In this document: one piece after another, positions 12,955-22,697 of the stretch
Position numbering within the stretch: the first letter of the stretch is position 1
Layout: each line of letters opens with the position of its first letter
NCBI RefSeq assembly: GCF_016808335.1
Contig: NC_053148.1
Location: 13,792,433 to 13,856,432, forward strand
DNA: 64,000 bases
Direction: 5' to 3'
Source: Panicum virgatum
Taxonomy: Eukaryota > Streptophyta > Magnoliopsida > Poales > Poaceae
Translations under genes and position numbers: made by a program
Notes under the pieces: generated by a model
What the model was told of the DNA's origin: nothing
The model's input: only the letters and a program-made list of their open reading frames with translations
Database searches by the model: none

Positions 12955-14078
12955 ATGGGTGATAATCACGCTGTCAACCATGACCATGAGAATCACGGAG
13001 CACTGCCCCAACCACCTCCCTCTTTGGCTCAGTCTATTGCGGCTCTTATCGCCGACCGCAATGAGCAGACTGAGTTGATGAGGCAACTGGTGCAAACCAA
13101 TGCCGGCAGAGGCTGACACGCTTCCCCGCCACCACCAGCCGAAACTGACTATGTCGGTTTTCTAGCCACCCAACCACCTCTGTTCCATAAGGCCGATGAT
13201 ACCCTTGAGGCAGATGCTTGGATTCGCACCATCGAGGACAAGTTTGGCATCCTCAATTGCACAGAAATGGACAAAGCTGCCTTTGCAGCGCAACAGTTGA
13301 AAGGCCCAGCAAAGATATAGTGGGTCAATCACAAGGCTCTACTCCCCGCCAATACGCGTCTTACTTGGAATGAGTTTGTGGCGGCTTTCAGAGCCCACCA
13401 CATCCCTACTAGCTTGATGCGGAGAAAGATGGCAGAATTCCTAGCCCTGAAGCAAGGGAGCAACACTGTTCTCCAGTATGCTCAAACCTTCAATCAGTTA
13501 TCCTAGTATGGTGGTTTCCATGTGGACACTGATGAGAAGAACAGGATTGCTTCAGGAGGGGACTTAGTACGAAACTTCAGGACAAGCTAGCTCTCACTAC
13601 TTACAACAACTTTGCCGAGCTAGTTAATAAGGCCATCACTCAGCAAGATGCCACGCTAGCGCACAAAGCTGACAAGAAAAGGAAAGCACCAGTGGGATCC
13701 TCCGGCAATGCACCCCAGAGGTACAAACTAGTTCAGACGGGAAGTCAGCAGGCTTCAAACCGTCCTCCACCACAGGGTCGTTGGGTCGCTAGACCACCAC
13801 AGCAACAGCAGCAGTGGGCACCACGTGTCCCGACACCGCAGCAGAGGCCTCTAATGCTACAAGCTCCATGCCCCAACAACTACCCCTGTTACAATTGTGG
13901 TAATCTGGGGCACTTTGCACGTAACTACCGTATGCCACCGCGGCAGAATAACTACAAGACTCCTGAGCCGGGTCAAGGTTCTAGCCAAAAGGATCAGAAA
14001 AAGAAGATTGTACCCGCTAAGATTGGTCGCGTGAACTACTCCACTCTGGAGGAGGTTCCGGAGGGCTCTCAAGTGATG
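12955..14078 (+). pseudogene. Gag of the Tekay-like Ty3/gypsy element, broken
   Basis: Gag would form the virus-like particle. The start is read at the ATG at 12955 after a GCAG context. A Pro/Gln-rich N-terminus is followed by a retrotransposon gag region (about 13150-13560) and a CCHC zinc knuckle at about 13884-13928. In the knuckle the spacing is kept (CYNCGNLGHFARNY), but the last Cys is Tyr. In-frame stops occur, for example near 13114 and 13318, and a frameshift lies before 13690. This copy cannot make a full Gag. Confidence 0.8.
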
Positions 14079-14083
14079 GCGGT

Positions 14084-17000
14084 ATGTTCTCCATTAATCA
14101 CTGCCCTGTTACTATGTTATTTGATTCGGGAGCATCCCATACCTTTATCAGTGAAGCATGTGTGGCACGACTTCACTTACAAGTAACATGTCTAGAGAGA
14201 CCCTACATTATTCAGACACCTAGCACCCGGTTAAATACCGGCCAAGTAGTTCGAAATGTTTCCCTTAACTTAGGTGGAAATTTTTTTTCCAATCACTCCC
14301 ATTGTCCTTCCAAGTCATGGGATAGATGTCATACTGGGAATAAATTGGATGAAAAGGAACGGCACTATCATCGATACCTCTTCCCGCATCATTCAGTTAA
14401 ACTCTCCCACATATGGTCCTATGGATATTCATCTTTTCCCAGCATGAAATTCCAACAAGAACAGTATACCATCTCAAGGCAAAAATCTTAGAAGTAATTC
14501 CGGTGGTTTGTGAATACCCCGATGTGTTTCCGGAGGACTTGCCAGGCATGCCTCCCGATTAGGATATTGAGTTTGTCATTGAGTTTCAGCTTGGCACAGC
14601 ACCCATATCTCGAAGGCCATATAGAATGACTCCGAGTGAGTTGGCAGAATTAAAACTTCAGTTGCAAGAGTTGCAAGATAAAGGTTTCATTCGACCGAGC
14701 ACCTCACCTTGGGGATGCCCGGCTCTGTTCGTAAAGAAGAAGGACCAAGGGTTAAGGTTATGTGTGGATTATCGACCTCTAAATGCAGTCACTATCAAAA
14801 ACAAATACCCCTTCCTCGTATTGACCTTATCTTTGATCAGTTAGCTGGAGCCAAAGTATTCTCAAAAATAGATCTTTGATCTGGCTATCATCAAATCAAA
14901 ATCAGACCGGCAGATATACCAAAAACAGCTTTCTCTACTCGTTACGGTCTTTACGAGTATTTGGTGATGTCCTTCGGATTAACCAATGCTCCCGCTTACT
15001 TCATGTATCTCATAAATTCAGTATTCATACCGGAATCAGATAAGTTCGTCGTGGTATTCATTGATGATATCTTGATCTACTCCAAGAATGAGAAAGAACA
15101 TGCTCGACACCTTCATATAATACTTCAGTGTCTTAGAGAGCACCAGCTTTATGCCAAATTTAGCAAGTGTGACTTCTGGCTGGCGGAAGTTCCATTCCTA
15201 GGTCATGTCATATCTGCTGAAGGTATCTCTGTGGATCCCAGTAAAGTATAGGATGTACTTGATTGGGAGGCCCCGACTTCAGTTCCTGAGATCCGGAGTT
15301 TTCTTGGGTTAGCCGGATATTATCGTCGGTTCATTCCGGAATTCTCCAAAATTGCGAAACCGATGACTGAACTTCTTAAGAAGGGTGTCAAATTCTATTG
15401 GAGTATCCAATGTGAGGAAGCTTTCCAGAAATTGAAAACACTTCTCACTTCAGCTCCAATCTTGACCCAACCCGACACTACAAAACCATTTGATGTCTAC
15501 TGTGATGCTTCAGGCACATGACTTGGCTGTGTTCTGATGCAAGAGAACCGAGTGATTGCTTATGCTTCTCGATCACTCAAGCGTCATGAAGAGAACTATC
15601 CCACTCATGATCTTGAATTAGCAGATGTGGTTCATGCTCTGAAGATCTGGCGACACTATCTTCTGGGTACATTATGCAACATCTATACTGATCGCAAGAG
15701 TCTCAAATATCTTTTCACTCAAGCTGATTTAAACATGCGTCAAAGACGATGGCTTGAGTTGATTAAACATTATGAGCTCGAAGTGCATTATCATCCGAGC
15801 AAGGCAAAGTGGTTGCAGATGCGCTAAGTCGCAAAGCTCACTGCCATTGCATCTCAGCTATACCATTAAGCGAGTCTCTTTGCTTTGAAATGGAAAAGCT
15901 GAACTTAAGTATTGTACCACATGGCACATTGGCCCATCTAGAACTCACTCCTACCCTACGTGACCTAATCATTGCGGCACAGAAGAGAGATAAAGGGGTG
16001 AAAGAAATTCAGAGGAGGATATCAGAAGGAGATCCCAAAGTAGGTTGTTTCCACCAAGATAGTGAGAATGTGTTATGGTTCAAAACCCGAATAGTGGTGC
16101 CAAAGGATTTTGAGCTCAGAAAACAAATTCTGGATGAGGCTCATACTTCTCGGCTATCAATCCATCTAGGTAGCAATAAAATATATCAAGACCTAAAACA
16201 ACGATTTTGGTGGACTCGGATAAAGAGAGAAATTGCCAAGTATGTGTCCGAATGCGACATCTGTCGAAGGGTTAAAGCCAGTTATCTCAGGCCAGCTGGA
16301 ACTCTTCAACCTTTGAGTATTCCTGAATGGAAATAGGAGGATATCAGCATGGATTTCATTGTCGGTTTACCTCGAACTCAAAAGGGTTATGACTCTATTT
16401 GGGTCGTGGTGGACAGACTGACCAAGTCAGCACATTTTCTTCTAGTCAAAACTCTATATCCAGCAAAGAAGTATGTCGAGTTGTACATGGAGCGCATACT
16501 ATATTTACATGGTGTGCCAAAGACCATCATATCAGATCGAGGGACCCAATTCGTTGCTCACTTTTGGGAGCAACTACATGCTAGCTTGGGAACCCATCTC
16601 ATTCGCAGCTCTGCATATCATCCTCAAACAGACGGCCAAACAGATAGGATAAACCAAATCTTGGAGGATATGCTCCGTGCCTGTGTCTTAGCCTATCCGC
16701 AGAAGTCGGATGAATGTTTGCCCTTAGCTGAATTCTCCTATAACAATAGTTATCAAGAGAGTATTAAAATGGCACCATTTGAAGCACTATACGGTCGTCA
16801 ATGCCGGACACCTCTCAATTGGTCGGAATCTGGGGAAAGAACTATCTTTGGGCCCGATATGGTTCAAGAGGCCGAAGAACGAGTCCGTCTTATCCAAGAG
16901 AACTTGAAGATCGCGCAGTCTCGGCAGAAGAGCTACGCTGATAGAAGGCGTAGGCCGCTGGTATTTGAAGTCGGTGACCATGTCTACTTAAGAGTATCAC

Positions 17001-17443
17001 CTTGGAAAGGCGTGCAAAGGTTTGGAGAAAAAGGAAAGTTAGCTCCCCGCTACATTGGTCCTTATCCAATTGTGGAAAGATGCGGTCCTGTGGCTTATCG
17101 ATTGGATCTTCCGGCAAATCTTTCTGCAATTCATAACATCTTTCATGTATCGCAACTCAAGAAATGTCTGAGAGTTCCGACTGAAGTTGTTGAGAGTGAC
17201 TTGATTCAATTAGAGTCTGATCTCACTTATCCTGAGCACCCTATCAAGATTATTGATCGCAAGGATCGAGTTACTCGTCACACAACCAACCGATTCTACA
17301 AAGTTCAATGGAGTAATCACTCCGAAGATGAAGCTACTTGGGAGCAAGAGGAATTTCTTAAAGCCAAGTATCCTGATTTCCTAAGCACTCATCAAGGTAC
17401 TTCACACTTGAATCATCTCGCTTTATACGTTACTCATGCATGA
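14084..17443 (+). pseudogene. Pol (protease-RT-RNase H-integrase-chromodomain), broken
   Basis: Domain order is that of Ty3/gypsy: aspartic protease with DSGAS (about 14122), reverse transcriptase (about 14560-15250) with the FIDDILIYS active-site block near 15060, RNase H (about 15480-15830), integrase zinc domain of His-His-Cys-Cys type (about 16140-16270), integrase core (16349-16850) and a C-terminal chromodomain-like segment (about 17220-17400). The chromodomain and gene order indicate a chromovirus, probably the Tekay/Del clade. Several in-frame stops and frameshifts break the frame (around 14562, 14877, 15250, 15520, 15825 and 16335). In the integrase the usual Glu of the GQTER motif reads Asp (16643-16645). 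The longest intact piece is the integrase and chromodomain, 364 codons from 16349. Confidence 0.9.
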
Positions 17444-17461
17444 ATCTCGAGACGAGATTCC

Positions 17462-17477
17462 TTTAAGGAGGGAAGGC
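17462..17477 (+). other. Polypurine tract before the 3' LTR
   Basis: TTTAAGGAGGGAAGGC sits immediately before the LTR start TGTAACACCCC. It fixes the left boundary of the 3' LTR. Confidence 0.75.
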
Positions 17478-19810
17478 TGTAACACCCCTGTGTTAATCAA
17501 GTGCTAATCACATGTTAACTTGCTAATTATGGGCCTACGCAAGGTCATTAGCGTTAAGTACGTTGCGTAGTGTTCATCATTTTAGCTATGTTCAACCGCA
17601 TTTTTCTCCATGATCCGAGCCTCAAATCAACTCCTGCCCAAAAGCAAAGTTGTAGTTCTTCTCTTCCTCTACAACTTTTATTTTGGCCAAATTTCAAGTT
17701 CCTATATGAAATTTTGAGTTTGATCCGGTCAAAATCGAGTCCAAATTGGTCAAACGGGTTCACTGTTCCTCCCTGTGGCGTCACTGTGTCACCGATGCCC
17801 ATACTGCGACCGACCGCCGGCGACGCCATGCGTCGGCCATCGCGGCGAACCTCGGTGTCCGAACGAGCTCGTTCTTATCCTTCCCCGAAGCCGCGTTCCC
17901 CATTCCTCCTTATTCCCTTGCTCTCCTGAGGCATCGCTCTGAGCCTCCGACTGCCCCTGCGCTGTGCCGCGCGCGCCCCTTGGCTGCCCCCTGCTCGGCC
18001 GCCGACCGCCCCTGCCCCCCCCCCCCCCGGCCGCCCTAGCCGCGCCCCAGCCAAGCCGCGCCGCCGGCCGGCCACCGCCGGCGAGGGCAGCGCCGCCGCG
18101 GGATGGCCTGGCCGCGCGCCGGCCATGGGCAGGCGAAACAGGGGAGGGGGGGCTGGGCTGGGTTCCACTTACATGTGGGGCCCGGCTGTCAGCCCCTTTA
18201 GGGTTTTCTTTTATTATTTATTTTCAGCTGAAAATTTTTAAAAATTGTAGAAAAATGCAAACTAAAATTTGTAGAATTGCTTAGATCAAGATCTTCAGAG
18301 GAAAAATACTCATGCATGTGAAATGTCACTTTTGCCCCTGCTAAAATTTTGGTTTTTATTTAAGCTAGTTTATTTATACCAGTTGTTCTGTTGCTCTAAA
18401 AATCATGAAATTTTTGCAGTAGCTTACTCTTCACTTGTGTAGTTCACTGAAAAATTTTCATATGTAAAAGCTTTGTGTAGGTTGCAAATCTTTGTTGTGC
18501 GATGTTTATGTGGCTAGGGGCAAAATAAATACTTTCTTTTTGCGATAAAGGCTAATAAAATTGTTCTTGCATGTGATACCAATGTATTTCCATGCTAGTA
18601 AAATTTTGTTGCTTTATTCATGCCTGCAAGTTGAGTTCTTGCACGTGTTTCCCTCCTAGCCGCAGGTTTTCTTTTTGCGCTGCCAAATAATCTTTCTTTC
18701 GGTAATATCATTGCATCATGAACATTTATATCATTTCATTGCACCATTTTAATTATTGCACTGCATCCTTTTTCGTACATGTAGACGTCACGAACGAAGC
18801 CGTCTACGAGCTGGTTGCCGAGCCGATCCAGGAGCAGCAAACAGGAGAACCGCAAGCCGAAGCAGCTGCCGAGCCAGTTCCAGAAGAAGACGCTAACCCC
18901 GCTGACTTGCAAGGCAAGCCCCGGAGCATAACCCTAATTTAAGTATTCAATGTTTATTTAAGTAACTGGGCATTTACGTTCTAGGAGTTGTATGAAAACC
19001 CTAGTATACATGTTTTCCCTAGGGACCTGCGAGTCTATACTAGTGTACAGGTATCGTTAGCAATGCTTTGCTAAGTAGGATCTCGGTAAAAGTCTTGTGA
19101 TTACTGTCACTCGCGAGATTTTGGATCGTGAATCCATGGCAAATGGCTTTGAAATGAGTTGTTAAGTAAAGAGAAATGGAGACCGGGCGGAGATGTTCAG
19201 GCTAATCTAGTTGTTACTTGTCAAACTAAATGGAGCTAAAATATTGAAAGTAAGGATCCAGTATTAGTAGCTTTTCAGCAAAACAAACCCAGAGCCAAAA
19301 GCCTGCATGTCTAGGAGTGGGCTAAGTATACCCATAGTCGGGTAAACCTTGCTGAGTATTAGTATACTCAGGGTTGTTCTGAGCAGGTTGTGTTCCCTCT
19401 GACTTCGAGGAGGTATGTGCGTCCTGGATTGGACAACCACTTCCTCCTGGGTGGACCGTCGAGTGCGTCCCGTCTTCTCCGTGAAGTTCGGGCCGGTTGG
19501 CAGCACATTGTGGGCAAGATGTGAGGCCCACTTTTATCGTCGTTCATAGTACTTTATTGTATTTCAAACTCCGTTTTAAACTTCCGCTGTATGTTTGAAC
19601 TCTGTAGTGTGTATTCAAAGCTTTTATGTAAAACCCGTGTTGTTCGTTATTTTAAAAATCTATGTATGCTTGTATCACCTGTGCTCGTCTTCGTGCAAGT
19701 CTTCTAGTGCAAATGTGATCCTGGATTACAGTAGTTTAATCGGGAATTACCCGACGGACTGCCGGATTACACCGTTTTAAGTGCATGATAATTTAGGCGG
19801 GTCTGCTACA
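17478..19810 (+). repeat. 3' LTR of the Tekay-like element (2333 bp)
   Basis: It begins TGTAACACCCCTG and ends GTCTGCTACA, with TG...CA termini, and follows the purine tract. It contains a GC-rich block with a poly-C run (about 17960-18130) that produces meaningless open frames. Compared with the 5' LTR at the window start it lacks 526 bases between two AGATG words. The few-percent divergence between the LTRs makes this element clearly older than the nested one. Confidence 0.9.
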
Positions 19811-20348
19811 AAAAAATCTTCTCGGCGAGATCAATCAAGCTGTGCTTTGTTGATAAACAACGGAGCGGTGGTGTAATGGTTGCAGGCTTCGAATTCGTGT
19901 CTAATTAGAAGTCGGATCGCCAACGTCATGTACTCCATCCATCGAATTTACCCTACTCTCGGAAGATCCGACCGCGTCTACATCAAGTGGTATAAGGATT
20001 CCAGGTTTACCGTGAGGTATATTATCGTATTCCCCCCCCCTTAGATTCATTTTTGTTCATCACCCATTGTCCACAAAATGCCCTAAAAAATTTTGTTTCC
20101 GCTGTCCTATAACCCGTTTGTGCCCCACAATTTTTCAGTTAAGTTTACTTTTTTGAATTTTAGTCCCACATTGTATTATTATGTTGCTTGTTTAAAACGT
20201 GTCTTGTGCTAGTGTCATATCACAATCAACGCAGCAACATGCCATTGCACCCCACGGCCCACGGCCCAGAGGCCACTCGCCTGGCTTGTGGCCTCCGCGT
20301 TACCCCCTCCAAAGTCCAAACCCTAAGCTAAGCTCCCAGTCCCAGGCA
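19811..20348. other. Intergenic, probable original upstream region of NDC1
   Basis: Between the retrotransposon and the MULE. It contains a short poly-C run (about 20031-20040) and ends in GC-rich sequence (AACCCTAAGCTAAGC near 20320). That end continues, without the MULE, into the leader region of the oxidoreductase gene at 22468. No gene found. Confidence 0.4.
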
Positions 20349-20646
20349 GCCGCCGCGGTGGTTTTTTATTTTTATATTTTATATTTTTATTTTTTACAAA
20401 AATATATTTTCGTTTTCGAAATTTACAGGAATATACCCCAGCCGCCCCGTTGCCGGGCGGCCGGGACCTGGTCGCCCTGCTACGGGGCGGCAGGGGCTTT
20501 TCTGCAAAAATTTAGTGAATTTTTTTTGTAGAAAAGCCCCTGGAGGATCGGTCGCCCGGCAGCGGGGCGGCCGGCCCCCCAGGCCGCCCAGCAGCGGGGC
20601 GGCGGGCCCCGGCCGCCCGGCAGCAGGGCGACCGGCTCCCCCGCCC

Positions 20647-20654
20647 TTATATAA
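20647..20654 (+). promoter_or_regulatory. TATA box in left TIR of MULE copy 1
   Basis: TTATATAA lies inside the TIR, about 125 bases before a conserved CTGCAG/GTAACC splice donor (20771/20772). The mirror-image box is at 22218-22225. It would drive the GRF zinc-finger gene. Confidence 0.6.
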
Positions 20655-20935
20655 GGGTTGGCTGGTCCCCCCACTCCTCATTTGCATCACTAAAATTCCA
20701 GAAACGAAGAAAAGAGAGGGAGGGAGGGAGAGAGGCGAAGCCCTGCCGGATTTTCGAGCCGGCGACTGCAGGTAACCAAAATTCTTCTACGCTTTACAAA
20801 TAGATTATGTTGTAATTATTTTTGTTGACACAGTAGATTAGCAATCAGTTTGTGATACAATACATTAGCAATCAGTTTGTGATACAGTACATTAGCAATC
20901 TGATTGCGCACTTGTGATTGCCAGAGCTCAACACC

Positions 20936-21522
20936 ATGGCCTCCTCAGGATCCACCTACATTCCACGGAGTAAGGTGAGAGAAACGGTCCCCCAAGGAGT
21001 CCAGGTGCCTATGTGCTTTTGCGGATCCTTGTGCAAGTTAATGAAATCCAGGGTTTTGGGGGATGATTTTGGCATGAGGTTCTTTATGTGCGAGAATTAT
21101 GAGTATGATCCACCCAAGCATTACGTCAAGAATCGAGCAAAGGTACTACAAAATACTATCAGAGTTTGCCACTTTCGGATCTGGTAATGACTTCTAACAT
21201 GGTTTGGGGAAAGACTCCACCGCCTCTATGTGATTTCGTGCAGTGGTTAGACACCGAGCAATCTCATCAGGATAAGGACCATGTTGAGCGTCAAGCAAGG
21301 TTGGCTGCACAAAGGTGGCAACGAATGCTGCATGAAGAACAGATGGAGGAGAAGCGCAAGAAAGATCAGGAAGAGATTCAGAAGAGAATTGCAGAAGTGG
21401 AACGTCAGAAGGCAGAGGAACGTGAAGCTGACAGGGAGAGGAAGCGAGAAAGGGCCCGCCGTGCTAAGGAAGCAGGGCCTGAAGCTATTAGGAAGGGAAA
21501 ATATCCCCGGTGCATTCAGTAA
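20936..21522 (+). CDS. MULE-encoded GRF-type zinc-finger/coiled-coil protein
   Basis: Two coding exons are read: 20936-21142 and 21214-21522 (171 aa). The 71-bp intron starts GT, ends AG and has a CTAAC branch-point word at 21194. Splicing joins AAG to ACT in frame. It also completes a GRF-type zinc finger: CFCG (Cys27, Cys29), Cys52, and then exon-2 Cys75 in CDFVQWLD. Residues about 85-165 are Lys/Glu/Arg-rich and predicted coiled coil. A leader exon in the TIR probably splices from 20771 to 20925, eleven bases before the ATG. GRF fingers are associated with nucleic-acid binding in other proteins; here a role in transposition is only inferred from position. Unlike the copy at 43692-44278, this one has no stop. 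It could instead be neutral cargo. Confidence 0.75.
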
Positions 21523-21540
21523 AGCACCATCATGTAATCC

Positions 21541-22002
21541 TACCTAATCAGCTATACCTTGCGGCTCAGGTTCTATGACATGCATGTTATGATCTTCGTT
21601 TTCTTGTTCCACTGCTTAGTTCATATGAGATGATGTACTTGTTGACCCTTCACGGAAATTAGCTGTCTTCTGGTGAATCTGAATTAGCATTGGAAGAGGC
21701 CACCCGCGGTCAAGAGCTGCTTGCATGTAAGTCCGTCATTATTCGGTATTTGTTATAAGCATCAACTCCCAGAAATCCCCTTCCGTTGCCCAATTCGTCA
21801 CAGTCTGAACGGTTAGGAAATGAGTCTTTGGATTCACATTGAATATCTCGTGAATGCATTTGCGTATGGAACCAAAACTCCTCTCTAAGGATTTATCTAT
21901 TCCGCACTCTCTGCGTTCAAAAGCTGATAGATTTACTACATACGCTTCATGAGAAATATAGTAGTCACCATAATGAACTTGAAAAAGAAGCTTGCTCGAC
22001 AT
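21541..22002 (-). pseudogene. MULE transposase N-terminal remnant
   Basis: From the ATG at 22002 the frame matches the N-terminus of the transposase at 44704-47340 (MSSKL, FQVHYGD, DLSAF, HEIFNVN, FLTVQTVTNW). It reads in frame to a stop near 21741. Homologous sequence continues to about 21541 and then jumps to the 3' flank of the GRF gene. Relative to the fuller copy about 2.57 kb is gone, including the whole catalytic and SWIM region. A minus-strand splice acceptor CCAG lies just before the ATG. Confidence 0.75.
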
Positions 22003-22217
22003 ATCTGGCCACACAATAATGATATTAAACTGATTGTTAATCTACTGTGTCAACAAAAGTAATTACAACATAATCTATTTGTAAAGCGTAGAAGAATTTT
22101 GGTTACCTGCAGTCGCCGGCTCGAAAATCCGGTAGGGCTTCGCCTCTCTCCCTCCCTCTCTTTTCTTGGTTTCTGGAATTTTAGTGATGCAAATAATGAG
22201 GGGGGGCCAGCCAACCC

Positions 22218-22225
22218 TTATATAA
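22218..22225 (-). promoter_or_regulatory. TATA box in right TIR of MULE copy 1
   Basis: Palindromic TTATATAA mirrors the left TIR. It would drive the minus-strand transposase gene, of which only the N-terminus survives here. Confidence 0.55.
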
Positions 22226-22697
22226 GGGCGGGGGAGCCGGTCGCCCTGCTGCCGGGCGGTCGGGGCCCGCCGCCCCGTTGCCGGGTGACCGGTCCTCCAG
22301 GGGTTTGTCTGCAAAAAATTTCGCAATTTTTTTTTGCAAAAAAGCCCCTGCCGCCCCACAGCGGGGCGACCACGGGCGGCCGGCCTATATTTCTGTAGAT
22401 TTCGAAAACAAAAATATATTTTTGTAAAAAACGAAAATAAAAAAATAAAAAAAATCGCGCCGCCGCGCCATCGATCAGCCCGCCCCGGCGCCCCTCCCTC
22501 CCGCGCGGCCGCAGCCCGCAAGCTTCGAAGTAGCAAATCTACCAACACGGGCCCGCCTGAAGCCCATCGAGGCTCTGCTCTCCTTTCTCGCTAGCTTCTT
22601 CTTCCCCCAGAGACGGCTGGCTCCTTTCTGCTCCCCTATCGTCGGCAGCTACGACCAGAGAAGCGCCACGTCTCGCGCGCTTTTCCGCTCCCCGCCG

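Larger units (their letters stand above)
20358..22458. mobile_element. MULE copy 1 (2101 bp), transposase-deleted derivative
   Basis: Long terminal inverted repeats (about 430-450 bp) run inward from 20358 and 22458. They are flanked by a 9-bp target duplication GCCGCCGCG (20349-20357 and 22459-22467), the size expected for Mutator-like elements. The repeats hold T/A-rich ends, GC-rich hairpin-like GCCGCCC blocks, a TATA box, a leader exon and a splice donor. Inside are an intact GRF zinc-finger gene (+) and the N-terminal remnant of a transposase (-). The catalytic part found in the related element at 42893-47660 is missing. The element sits 240 bp upstream of the NDC1 start codon. Confidence 0.9.

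Noticed and set aside
17746..18284. Pro/Ala/Arg-rich frames
   Set aside because: Inside the GC-rich part of the 3' LTR, including a poly-C run; not coding.
19862..19935. tRNA-like stretch (GGTGGTGTAATGGTTGC with TTCGAATTC)
   Set aside because: No cloverleaf could be formed and the B-box match is incomplete.
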